Shown piece by piece: positions 35,573 to 44,041 of a stretch of DNA of 64,000 bases (positions are counted from its first letter, which is position 1; the number at the start of each line of letters is the position of its first letter). The stretch is from Flaviramulus sp. BrNp1-15 (lineage in GTDB: Bacteria; Bacteroidota; Bacteroidia; Flavobacteriales; Flavobacteriaceae): positions 1,162,471 through 1,226,470 of the forward strand of contig NZ_CP092099.1 of assembly GCF_022259695.1 (NCBI RefSeq). The letters run 5' to 3'. The notes under the pieces were generated by a model, which worked only from the letters and a program-made list of their open reading frames with translations, did not search any database and had not been told where the DNA came from. The translations under genes and the position numbers were made by a program.

Positions 35573-36400
35573 ATGAGTATAACAACAATAGATAAAAATG
35601 AAGTAAGAATTGAAAATGGTCTTTTTGAGCCTTCCAGAGTTATGTTGGATCTAAAAAACCTTAAGAAAGTATACCCAACGCCCAAAGGTGATTACACAGT
35701 TTTAGAAGATTTAAATCTTCAGATAATGAAGGAGGAATTTGTAACCATAATTGGGCACTCTGGTTGTGGTAAAACTACTATGCTTTCTATGATTGCTGGG
35801 TTAAATCCTATTTCTGGTGGTAATATTTCAGTATTAGGTAGTCATATAAAAGGTCCAGGACCAGATAGAGGTGTTATTTTTCAATCCCCTAGTTTAATGC
35901 CTTGGATGACCTCGCTTCAAAATGTTTTACTTGGTGTAAATCAAGTATTTCCAAGTGCAACTAAAGCGCAACGAAACGATATTGCTAAATATTATCTTCA
36001 AAAGGTTGGACTAGAAGATGCTTTTAATAAAAAGGCTTCAGAGTTATCTCAAGGGATGCAGCAACGTGTTGGAATCGCACGAGCATTTGCCATAAAACCT
36101 AAAGTGTTATTGTTAGATGAACCTTTTGGAATGTTAGATTCTTTAACCAGAGGTGAGTTGCAAGATATTTTAATTGAAATATGGAATAAAGAAAAAATTA
36201 CAGCGGTTATGATTACTCATGATGTAGATGAGGCTATTTTTTTAGCAGACCGAGTGGTTATGATGACAAGTGGACCTAGAGCAAAAATTGGAGATATTTT
36301 AAATATAGATTTTGAAAGACCTAGAACACGCAAAGATGTTTTAGAACACAACGATTATTATAAATACAGAAAACATCTTATTGATTTTCTAGAACATTAA
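35573..36400 (+). CDS. nrtD: nitrate ABC transporter ATPase
   Basis: A 275-residue ABC ATPase with Walker A (GHSGCGKTT), Q-loop (FQSPS), Walker B (VLLLDEP) and an intact H-loop histidine (ITHD, H216). Its signature reads LSQGM instead of LSGGM. With the preceding ATPase it would form a heterodimer in which one composite site is canonical and the other combines this altered signature with the Asn H-loop of the partner. Confidence 0.88.
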   Translation: MSITTIDKNEVRIENGLFEPSRVMLDLKNLKKVYPTPKGDYTVLEDLNLQIMKEEFVTIIGHSGCGKTTMLSMIAGLNPISGGNISVLGSHIKGPGPDRGVIFQSPSLMPWMTSLQNVLLGVNQVFPSATKAQRNDIAKYYLQKVGLEDAFNKKASELSQGMQQRVGIARAFAIKPKVLLLDEPFGMLDSLTRGELQDILIEIWNKEKITAVMITHDVDEAIFLADRVVMMTSGPRAKIGDILNIDFERPRTRKDVLEHNDYYKYRKHLIDFLEH

Positions 36401-36446
36401 AACAAAAAATTGAATATAAACTAACAACTTAAAAACAAAGAACGTA

Positions 36447-37718
36447 ATGAAAAAACAATACATAATTTTAGGACTATTACTGAGTTTTATACAATTAGCT
36501 CAAGCACAATTTACATTAGATGGAGAATTTAGACCAAGAGCTGAATACCGTCATGGATTTGGAAGCATTATACCAGAAGCTGCAGAACCAGGATTTGGTA
36601 TTTCTGCCAGAGCAAGATTAAATGCTGGGTATAAGACAGAAGCTTACAAATTATACTTAAGCTTCCAAGATATTATGGTTTGGGGAGAAAACAGACAAAT
36701 TTTACCTTACGATCAAAATAACTCATTTGCAGTTTTTCAGGCTTGGGCAGAACTAAATTTAGGCAGCGGATGGTCTACTAAATTAGGACGTCAAGTATTG
36801 TCTTATGACGATCAGCGTATCCTTGGAGGGTTAGATTGGGCTCAGCAAGGGCGTAATCATGATGCGGCATTAATAAAATATAAAAAAGATAAGTTTGTTT
36901 TAGACCTTGCTTTCGCTTTTAATCAAGATTATTCTAATCCTACAGGTTTTGTTAGTGTAGGTAATCAGTATAATACATCAGGTTTTTTCTCTTATAAAAC
37001 TATGCAAATGGCTCATTTAAGTCAAGCTTGGGGAAATTTTTCTGGTAGTTTGTTATTAATGAATAACGGGTTTCAAAATGATGCAAGTGGTTTAAATGAT
37101 GTAGCAAATTTGCAAACAATTGGTACTTATTTAAAATATAATAAAGGGGCGTTTGGTTTAGCTGCAAATGCTTATTTGCAAACTGGTGAAGCAATTTATG
37201 GAACATCATACAAAGACGTAAGTGCTTATTTGTTAGGTCTTGATTTAACTTATAAAACTTCTGATAAAGTTACTTTAGGAGCCGGTGTTGAGGTTATTAG
37301 TGGAAATGACGAAACAGATGCATCTAAAACAGGAGCATTTTTTCCATTGTACGGAACCAATCATAAATTTAATGGGTTTATGGATTACTTCTACGTAGGT
37401 AATCATGCAAATTCAGTTGGATTGTTCGATGTGCACGTAAGTGCAAACTTTAAATTAGGAGAAACATCTAGTTTATTGGTTAAGGCTTTAAATTTTAGCG
37501 GAGAACAAGATTTAGCAAGTGGAGAAAAATCGTTGGGTACCGAAATAGATTTAGTTTACAAAAAACAGTTTAAAGGGTATGCCCTTGTAGCGGGGTATTC
37601 ACATTTATTTCCATCTGATGGTATGTATGAGTTAAAAGGGGTTACCGAAGCAGAAGCAGCAAGCGGACAAAATTGGGCTTGGGCAATGATAGTTATTAAG
37701 CCTAAATTTATAAACTAA
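36447..37718 (+). CDS. outer-membrane beta-barrel (alginate-export/porin type) linked to nitrate uptake
   Basis: The 423-residue protein has a signal peptide ending at about residue 20 (AQAQF), then alternating amphipathic strands typical of a barrel, opening with GEFRPRAEYRHG, as in the alginate-export-like porin family. It is the last gene of the nrt operon, 46 bp after nrtD, and probably acts as the outer-membrane channel for nitrate; that substrate is inferred from context only. A terminator follows. Confidence 0.8.
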   Translation: MKKQYIILGLLLSFIQLAQAQFTLDGEFRPRAEYRHGFGSIIPEAAEPGFGISARARLNAGYKTEAYKLYLSFQDIMVWGENRQILPYDQNNSFAVFQAWAELNLGSGWSTKLGRQVLSYDDQRILGGLDWAQQGRNHDAALIKYKKDKFVLDLAFAFNQDYSNPTGFVSVGNQYNTSGFFSYKTMQMAHLSQAWGNFSGSLLLMNNGFQNDASGLNDVANLQTIGTYLKYNKGAFGLAANAYLQTGEAIYGTSYKDVSAYLLGLDLTYKTSDKVTLGAGVEVISGNDETDASKTGAFFPLYGTNHKFNGFMDYFYVGNHANSVGLFDVHVSANFKLGETSSLLVKALNFSGEQDLASGEKSLGTEIDLVYKKQFKGYALVAGYSHLFPSDGMYELKGVTEAEAASGQNWAWAMIVIKPKFIN

Positions 37719-37746
37719 CAGTAATTTTTTAATTGTTTTAGTTGGC

Positions 37747-37781
37747 TCTGGACTTTTATTTTAAAGTTCAGGGCTTTTTAT
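37747..37781 (+). terminator. terminator of the nrt operon
   Basis: CTGGACTTT pairs with AAAGTTCAG (one G-U) around a T/A loop, followed by GGGCTTTTTATTT. It lies about 30 bp after the barrel gene. Confidence 0.8.
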
Positions 37782-37879
37782 TTGATCCTTATTTAAATAA
37801 ATCCTTGTATTTTTAAAATCAAATTAAAATTTTAATAAATATATTAACGTTAGTTTTTGGAATGACTTAATCATTATTA

Positions 37880-38713
37880 ATGGAAAATTTTGATATCACA
37901 AGTAAAATAATTCTCTATATTTTCTTTGTAATAATGCTTGTTATTTTCTTGCGTTATACATTTAAAATGGTTGAAATGGCATATGTTTTAAAGTATAAAA
38001 AACCATTATATAATCACTTTTATTTTAATTTGAAAAAATTAAATAAAGAAGAGAAATCTGTTTTAAAAAATCAATTTCCATTTTATAAAAAACTTACAGA
38101 TAAAGAAAAGCGTTATTTTGAGCATCGTGTATCTTCTTTCATAAAAGATAAAGATTTTATTGGTAGAGAGGATTTTGAGATTACTGATGAAATTAAAGTT
38201 CTTGTTTCTGCAACAGCAATAATGCTAACTTTTGGGTTTAGAGATTTTTATATTGATTTTATTTCAAAAATTGTTATTTATCCAAATGAGTTTTTTTCAA
38301 ATACTAACAGTGTTTATCATAAGGGAGAATTTAATCCAAAATTAAAAACACTAGTATTATCTTGGGAAGATTTTAAGCTTGGGTTTGATGATGAAAATGA
38401 TAATTTAAATTTAGGAATTCATGAGTTTACACATGCAATTCATTTAAGTAGTTTAAAAGATCGTGATGTAAGTTCAATTATATTTTTAGACACTTTTAAA
38501 GAACTAACAACTTTTATTTCAAGAAATGAAACCTTACGTAAAAAACTCATAGACTCAGGATATTTTAGAGAATATGCTTTTACTAATCAATTTGAATTTC
38601 TTTCAGTGCTCATAGAAAACTTTATAGAAACACCTAATGAGTTTAGAGCTTTATTCCCAGATATTTACAATAAAACCAAACAAATGCTAAATTTTAATTT
38701 CGCAGGATATTAG
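37880..38713 (+). CDS. MtfA-like zinc peptidase, membrane anchored
   Basis: The 277-residue protein starts with one membrane helix (residues about 9-27) and then aligns with the MtfA/DUF980 zincin family: conserved segments ending in IHEFTHAIH give the metal-binding HExxH at H181-E182 to H185, with a downstream acidic residue for the third ligand plausible. E. coli MtfA is a soluble peptidase linked to glucose-phosphotransferase control by binding Mlc; here the fused membrane helix differs and the target is unknown. It has a single-gene unit after the nrt terminator. Confidence 0.8.
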   Translation: MENFDITSKIILYIFFVIMLVIFLRYTFKMVEMAYVLKYKKPLYNHFYFNLKKLNKEEKSVLKNQFPFYKKLTDKEKRYFEHRVSSFIKDKDFIGREDFEITDEIKVLVSATAIMLTFGFRDFYIDFISKIVIYPNEFFSNTNSVYHKGEFNPKLKTLVLSWEDFKLGFDDENDNLNLGIHEFTHAIHLSSLKDRDVSSIIFLDTFKELTTFISRNETLRKKLIDSGYFREYAFTNQFEFLSVLIENFIETPNEFRALFPDIYNKTKQMLNFNFAGY

Positions 38714-38788
38714 TGTATGATATTTATCATGAATTTTTAACTTTTAGTTTAATAATTTTAGAGGTAACAAAACTTAAAATTTAATGTC

Positions 38789-39208
38789 ATGATACGAAAA
38801 TCGCCAATTTCAATGATAATGACTGAACATGTTATTACTTTGAAAAAGAATGACAGTCTTGAAAAGGCAGAGCATCTTTTTAAAAAACATCATATAAGAC
38901 ATATACCTGTGGTAACAGATAATGTAGTTGTTGGAATGTTAAGTCAAACAGATTTACTTAGATTAAGTTTTACAGATTTTTCTAATGATGTAGATGGAGA
39001 TACCGATGCTTTGGTTTATAATATGTTTACTATAAAACAAGTAATGAAGAGTAATATTGTTACCGTTCCGTCATCTAAATCTATAAAAGAAGTCGCAGAA
39101 ATCTTGTCAACAAAAGAGTTTCATGCTTTACCTGTAGTTGATAATAACAAACTTGTTGGTATAATAACAACAACAGATCTCATTAAATATTTACTTAAAC
39201 AATTTTAA
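38789..39208 (+). CDS. CBS-domain pair protein, copy 1
   Basis: The 139-residue protein consists of two CBS domains (about residues 8-65 and 82-139), each ending in the xGxxTxTDLL type core. CBS pairs bind adenine nucleotides and act as regulatory modules; no effector domain is attached. It is a close paralogue of the following gene (same length, shared DALVYNMFTIKQVM/DSVVYNMFTIEQVM segments), so a recent tandem duplication is likely. Confidence 0.88.
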   Translation: MIRKSPISMIMTEHVITLKKNDSLEKAEHLFKKHHIRHIPVVTDNVVVGMLSQTDLLRLSFTDFSNDVDGDTDALVYNMFTIKQVMKSNIVTVPSSKSIKEVAEILSTKEFHALPVVDNNKLVGIITTTDLIKYLLKQF

Positions 39209-39310
39209 TTTATTTTTATATCATCATTGAATATAATGGTTAGATGATTTTTGTCATATAACTATATAAGATTTTAAGTTAACTTTACTTTGTAATTAAA
39301 TTTATTAAGG

Positions 39311-39730
39311 ATGAGACAAAGCGCGCCAGTATCAGATATAATGACTAAAAATATTATTGCATTAACAAGATCTGACGATTTACAACGAGCAGAAACTCTT
39401 TTTAACAGACACAAAATAAAGCATATGCCTGTAGTTTCTGGTGAAACTATTATTGGAATGCTTAGTTATACAGATTTAATGCGAATTAGTTTTGCTGAAA
39501 CTTCAGACGATTCTAATGGTAATGTCGATTCTGTGGTATATAATATGTTTACCATAGAACAAGTTATGGTTAAAAATGTAGTTACCGTTACCAGTGATAC
39601 CAGTATAAAAGAAGTAGCACAAATTTTAGCAGAACGAGAATTTCATGCTTTACCAGTAGTTGATGAAGGAACTTTGGTAGGTATAGTGACCACTACAGAT
39701 TTACTATACTATTTAGTAAAACAATTTTAA
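39311..39730 (+). CDS. CBS-domain pair protein, copy 2
   Basis: Second member of the tandem pair, 139 residues and two CBS domains with the same layout as copy 1. Its 102-bp upstream gap suggests its own promoter. The stop codon overlaps the convergent rpe gene by 4 bp, leaving no room for a terminator between them. Confidence 0.88.
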   Translation: MRQSAPVSDIMTKNIIALTRSDDLQRAETLFNRHKIKHMPVVSGETIIGMLSYTDLMRISFAETSDDSNGNVDSVVYNMFTIEQVMVKNVVTVTSDTSIKEVAQILAEREFHALPVVDEGTLVGIVTTTDLLYYLVKQF

Positions 39731-40389
39731 GAATTAGCAATTGTTTTTAATTCTTTAATAGTTTCAGTTTGATTATTACTTTTAAAAACGTGACTACCAG
39801 CTACAAAAACATCAGCGCCAGTATCAACTAATTGTTTAATATTTTTGTTTGTAACACCACCATCAATTTCAATAATAGTAGAAGCACCTTTTTTATCAAT
39901 CAATGTTTTTAGCTGTTTTATTTTATTGTACGTGTTTTCAATAAAACTTTGTCCACCAAAACCAGGATTAACACTCATAATAAGGACTAAATCTATATCA
40001 TTTATAGTGTCTTCTAAAACATTAATATTAGTATGAGGGTTTAGTGCTACACCAGCTTTCATACCTTCTGCTTTAATAGCTTGTAGTGTTCTATGTAAAT
40101 GTGTACAAGCTTCATAATGCACAGTTAATATATTACTTCCTAATTCAGCGAAAGTTTTAATATATCTGTCAGGATCTATAATCATTAAATGTACATCAAT
40201 AGTTTTTTTAGCATGTTTTGTAATAGCTTTTAGAACAGGCATCCCGTAAGAAATATTAGGTACAAACACACCGTCCATAATATCTATATGAAACCAATCA
40301 GCTTCACTTTTATTTACCATTTCTATATCACGTTGGAGATTGGCAAAATCTGCTGCTAAAATTGAAGGTGCTATTAATTTAGAATTCAT
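39727..40389 (-). CDS. rpe: ribulose-phosphate 3-epimerase
   Basis: The 220-residue TIM-barrel enzyme interconverts ribulose 5-phosphate and xylulose 5-phosphate in the pentose phosphate pathway. The metal- and substrate-binding signatures HIDIMDGVFVPN, VDVHLMI, VNPGFGGQ and EIDGG are all present in order. The end overlaps the convergent CBS gene by 4 bp. Confidence 0.96.
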   Translation of the reverse strand: MNSKLIAPSILAADFANLQRDIEMVNKSEADWFHIDIMDGVFVPNISYGMPVLKAITKHAKKTIDVHLMIIDPDRYIKTFAELGSNILTVHYEACTHLHRTLQAIKAEGMKAGVALNPHTNINVLEDTINDIDLVLIMSVNPGFGGQSFIENTYNKIKQLKTLIDKKGASTIIEIDGGVTNKNIKQLVDTGADVFVAGSHVFKSNNQTETIKELKTIANS

Positions 40390-40434
40390 AGTTGTCTGGT
40401 TTGTATAGACAAAAATACATGTTTTACAGATTCT

Positions 40435-40845
40435 TTAGCCGATGGTACGAATAAAATTTTCTACCATTGTGATTACTTTATTAGCAAGTTTGTTTTCTGC
40501 ATTTTTTAACCATTCAAGATATTCATGAAGTTGGTTAAATTCCTTAATATCATCAACAACGGTAAATCCAAAATTATAATCTTCAAAAATACGTTGTTCC
40601 ACATCAATATTAATTACTTTAAGAATGTTCTTATGTCTAGAATCTAATCTAATTTTTTCATATGTATAATCTACATGGTCTCTTTGTCCTTCTAGTACTT
40701 GTAGAAAATTTCCATTGTGGTAAATTAAAACTCCAGTTATATTATGTTTAGCATTATTTTCCTTTGCTTTTGTGTATAAAGCTTTGAGGTTTTCTAGTGA
40801 CTCATAATTTCTTGAGTCACTCATGTAACATATTGTTTTTAACAT
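40435..40845 (-). CDS. stand-alone BLUF-domain blue-light photoreceptor
   Basis: The 136-residue protein is a short BLUF type: flavin-contacting Y7, N30/N31 and Q49 (NGNFLQVLEG) align with Y8, N31/N32 and Q50 of PixD. The usual W-x-M pair of the C-terminal strand is replaced by Y90 and F92 (EDYNFGF), so the semi-conserved Met that takes part in signalling is absent. There is no output domain, so it would act through a protein partner. It lies between rpe and rpoD on the same strand, but a terminator separates it from rpoD. Confidence 0.85.
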   Translation of the reverse strand: MLKTICYMSDSRNYESLENLKALYTKAKENNAKHNITGVLIYHNGNFLQVLEGQRDHVDYTYEKIRLDSRHKNILKVINIDVEQRIFEDYNFGFTVVDDIKEFNQLHEYLEWLKNAENKLANKVITMVENFIRTIG

Positions 40846-40930
40846 AATAGCAATTACTTCATTTAATCATGTAAAATTAGAATTCATAAAGATTTAAAAA
40901 CATGACTTTTGATTGGTTTATTTAAAAAAT

Positions 40931-40956
40931 AAACCCCCGGTAATCAGCCGGGGGTT
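40931..40956 (-). terminator. terminator of rpoD
   Basis: CCCCCGG (40934-40940) pairs with CCGGGGG (40948-40954). On the minus strand it is followed by TTTATTTTTT, so it would end rpoD transcription before the BLUF gene. Confidence 0.88.
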
Positions 40957-41035
40957 CTTTCATCAATCAAAAAACGAACAGTTATGTGTAACTGTTTGTT
41001 ACTGTAATTTAGTCGTAATTCTTATAAAAAAATTA

Positions 41036-41899
41036 CTATCCTAAATATGTTTTCAATATTTTGCTTCTAGACGTATGTTTTAATCTACGAATAGCTTTTT
41101 CTTTTATTTGACGTACACGTTCTCTAGTTAAATCGAACGTTTCACCAATTTCTTCTAGAGTCATTGGGTGCTGGTTTCCTAAACCAAAATATAAACGAAT
41201 TACATCTGCTTCACGAGGCGTTAATGTTTCTAAAGCACGCTCAATTTCTGTACGTAAAGATTCGTGTAATAATTCTTTATCTGGGTTTGGAGATTCTCCA
41301 CTGTTTAGTACATCGTATAAGTTGGAATCTTCTCCTTCAACTAGAGGCGCATCCATACTTACATGACGACCAGAATTTTTCATAGACTCTTTAACATCGT
41401 TAATTGTCATATCCAATTCTTTTGCGATTTCTTCAGCAGAAGGTGGACGCTCATGACTTTGCTCTAAAAAGGCAAATGTTTTATTAATCTTGTTAATAGA
41501 ACCAATTTTATTTAATGGTAAACGTACAATACGAGATTGTTCAGCTAAAGCTTGAAGAATCGATTGACGAATCCACCAAACAGCATAAGAAATAAATTTA
41601 AAACCACGTGTTTCATCAAAACGTTGAGCCGCTTTGATTAAACCTAAATTACCTTCATTAATTAAATCTGGTAATGTTAAACCTTGGTTTTGGTATTGCT
41701 TAGCTACCGATACTACGAAACGTAAATTAGCTTTTGTTAATTTTTCTAAAGCAATTTGATCTCCTGCTTTAATGCGTTGTGCTAATTCTACTTCTTCGTC
41801 TGCGGTAATTAAGTCAACTTTTCCAATTTCTTGCAGATATTTATCTAACGAAGCGGTTTCTCTATTGGTTACCTGCTTCGTAATTTTAAGTTGTCTCAT
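41036..41899 (-). CDS. rpoD: primary sigma factor RpoD/SigA (short Bacteroidetes type)
   Basis: The 287-residue sigma-70 factor lacks region 1.1 and the non-conserved region, the usual form in Bacteroidetes. Region 1.2 starts at [11 protein letters not shown], region 2.4 shows [10 protein letters not shown], and region 4.2 carries the [13 protein letters not shown] and [17 protein letters not shown] helices. It directs RNA polymerase to the TAnnTTTG promoters seen in this window. A rare Shine-Dalgarno-like AGGAGA lies 6 nt before the start. Confidence 0.96.
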   Translation of the reverse strand: MRQLKITKQVTNRETASLDKYLQEIGKVDLITADEEVELAQRIKAGDQIALEKLTKANLRFVVSVAKQYQNQGLTLPDLINEGNLGLIKAAQRFDETRGFKFISYAVWWIRQSILQALAEQSRIVRLPLNKIGSINKINKTFAFLEQSHERPPSAEEIAKELDMTINDVKESMKNSGRHVSMDAPLVEGEDSNLYDVLNSGESPNPDKELLHESLRTEIERALETLTPREADVIRLYFGLGNQHPMTLEEIGETFDLTRERVRQIKEKAIRRLKHTSRSKILKTYLG

Positions 41900-41905
41900 T
41901 TAATG

Positions 41906-41911
41906 TTCTCC
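41906..41911 (-). promoter_or_regulatory. Shine-Dalgarno-like sequence before rpoD
   Basis: On the minus strand AGGAGA precedes the ATG at about 6-nt spacing. Most genes in the window have no such motif, so it stands out; it may enhance expression of the primary sigma factor or be chance. Confidence 0.35.
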
Positions 41912-42074
41912 TGTAATTTAATTTGTGAATATTTAGGGCATTCAATAGTTATACGTAAAAGGTTTAATAAATGTTACAAAAAAATGTATGTTTTATTTAA
42001 TTTCCTTCTAATATTTGGACTCATATAAATTAAAAAAGTCACATTGTAGTTGTTAAAGTGTTGTTAATTAGTGC

Positions 42075-43076
42075 TTATTCAAAATCAAACGCATCATTAT
42101 CGATAATGATGCGCTCTCTTAATCTATTAATTTTTTGGTGCATTCTGTTAAAAAATAGCGAACGATCTTTTTCCCCTGCATTAACCAATAATTTAGAAAT
42201 GCTCATTTGTTTCTCAAAAAACTCATGCATAAGTTCACATGTTGGCTGATGTTCAATTTTAAAGTAACTTATTACAGTAAAAGGCGTAAAAAACACCTTT
42301 TGATGTGGTGTTTTTACCATAACAGTGTTGCTCATTGTATGAATATCGTTAATATATAAATTATATATCGATTTATTTTTTGAACCAACTAGACATTGTT
42401 GGATAGCTTGTTTTTCTATAAGATGCACCACATCTTCAATATCTTTACAAATTAATAAAGCCAATTCTTTTGAAAGAACACCAGCTTCAAAATAGTAAAG
42501 TACTTGTTGTAAGGAACCATTTATAGTAGTGTTATTCCATATCTCAGTAATATTAATGTCTTTGTAAATTTCTCCTAATTTAAATGCGTTTTTTAGAAGG
42601 GATTCAGGAATATTTTTTACAAAATCATCAAAAGTAATTTTGCTTCTGGTCATTTCAGGATCCACATCTTTTAACCATACATACATTTTATAGCGAGATA
42701 AATAAGAGTCTTTTAATGTATGAAATAGAGGAATGTCTTTTGCAGAATAAATAATAGTAGCACTTTTTAACTTTGTTAATGGATAAACATTATTATACGA
42801 TTGCTTTAGCCATAATTCTAAACCTTGTATATTATGTATTTGAGGTGATAAATCCGTAATAATTGTTGTTTTACTACCAACTTCAAACAACTTGTTTAAA
42901 GATATTTTATAATGCTTGGCAAGTTTTACGCCTTCTTCTAAAGATAAGTTGGTTTTTAGATTAATGCGTCTGTAAGCTGCATCATAACCTATATCTAAAA
43001 CACTGGCTATTTCTTCAACGAATGAGGTATTGTCTTGCGCTTTAGCTTTTAGATATTGGATAAATTTTTCTTGCAT
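42075..43076 (-). CDS. predicted DNA-binding transcriptional regulator (HTH N-terminus)
   Basis: The 333-residue protein has an N-terminal XRE-like helix-turn-helix (residues about 14-62: VLDIGYDAAYRRINLKTNLS followed by the second helix pair). The remaining ~270 residues form an unrecognised helical domain without catalytic motifs. Similar proteins of unknown specificity are common in Flavobacteria, from memory. It is divergent from the cysteine-rich gene at 43327 across a 250-bp gap and could regulate it. Confidence 0.7.
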   Translation of the reverse strand: MQEKFIQYLKAKAQDNTSFVEEIASVLDIGYDAAYRRINLKTNLSLEEGVKLAKHYKISLNKLFEVGSKTTIITDLSPQIHNIQGLELWLKQSYNNVYPLTKLKSATIIYSAKDIPLFHTLKDSYLSRYKMYVWLKDVDPEMTRSKITFDDFVKNIPESLLKNAFKLGEIYKDINITEIWNNTTINGSLQQVLYYFEAGVLSKELALLICKDIEDVVHLIEKQAIQQCLVGSKNKSIYNLYINDIHTMSNTVMVKTPHQKVFFTPFTVISYFKIEHQPTCELMHEFFEKQMSISKLLVNAGEKDRSLFFNRMHQKINRLRERIIIDNDAFDFE

Positions 43077-43326
43077 TATTTCAAAAATTACAAGTAGGGA
43101 AGCAAGGTGTTTTGTGAAAAATAAGAAAAATAAATTATTCTTTTATCATTTTGATGAAACGATTATCAATTATTACAAATTAAGTTTGAAAAACTAATCT
43201 ATCCTACATCTAACTAATTAAATATTGAATGTACAATTTAATACCAAGAAATTATGAATTAAAAAGTATTTGATAATAAAATAATTTTATACCTAAATTA
43301 ATATTAATCTTTTAAATATGTAAATT

Positions 43327-43881
43327 ATGAGTTTTATTTCACCAAACCAGTTGAAGGACTCTGCATCATCAGAGTTACAAATCACAGAAGAGAGCTTTTA
43401 CTTTGTTGCGGTCATAGAAAAAGGAACAAAGGAAGGGGTGTTAAAAGTATGTCAAAATGGTTTAAGCGAATGGATTAATGTTCCGCTTGATATGATAGAT
43501 AAAGCCAAAATCGTAGGTACTGCAAGTGGTAATGGAAACGAATACAAGGTTGCACTAATCAAATTTAAAGAACCTAAAGATTCTTTGACAAAAGTAGCAT
43601 TTCAGTTACTAACCCAAATGCATTCGGCAATTTCAACTAAAGCATCAGACAAGGATTGCGAATGCAATGAAACTAAAAACAATTCAAAAGATCCAAATTC
43701 AAAAAATGAAACTGCACTGAGAAAAGGTGTTTTGGGTGGTTTAGGTAGGTTTGGCGGATTAGGTATATTTGGTTGTGAGTTTCAGTTTAAATGTTATGAT
43801 TGTACTAGATGTATACCATTTACGGATTTGTGTTTCCCATCAACTTGTTGCGACTTAGTTGCTGTTAAATGTAGTATTTAA
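43327..43881 (+). CDS. unrecognised protein with cysteine-rich C-terminus
   Basis: The 184-residue protein is not recognised. Residues 1-100 look like a compact globular domain without a signal peptide; a hydrophilic Asn/Lys/Asp linker with C111 and C113 follows, then a Gly-rich stretch (residues 134-149), and the last 35 residues carry eight cysteines (150, 156, 159, 162, 169, 174, 175, 182). The layout of leader-like domain, double-glycine-rich hinge and Cys-rich tail recalls precursor peptides or a metal-binding tail, but no modification enzyme or exporter is adjacent. It stands alone between a divergent regulator and a convergent pnp unit. Confidence 0.6.
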   Translation: MSFISPNQLKDSASSELQITEESFYFVAVIEKGTKEGVLKVCQNGLSEWINVPLDMIDKAKIVGTASGNGNEYKVALIKFKEPKDSLTKVAFQLLTQMHSAISTKASDKDCECNETKNNSKDPNSKNETALRKGVLGGLGRFGGLGIFGCEFQFKCYDCTRCIPFTDLCFPSTCCDLVAVKCSI

Positions 43882-43991
43882 TTTGTTTTTATGATTTTAG
43901 CCAAATAGTTGCTAACGTGTTTATAAAAGATTAGTTGCGTTTTAAGCCAATTCATTTGATTAGGGCAATAAACTAGAAAGAAAAAAACAAA

Positions 43992-44017
43992 AAAGCCTAA
44001 CATCACTGTTAGGCTTT
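43992..44017. terminator. bidirectional terminator between the Cys-rich gene and pnp
   Basis: AAAGCCTAACA (43992-44002) pairs perfectly with TGTTAGGCTTT (44007-44017) around TCAC, with T-runs available on the minus strand. It would serve the convergent genes on both sides. Confidence 0.9.
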
Positions 44018-44041
44018 CTAATATTGCAAGATTAAAAAAAC

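Noticed and set aside
43327-43881. Secreted cysteine-rich toxin or antimicrobial
   Set aside because: There is no signal peptide, immunity gene or exporter next to it, so no such function is claimed.
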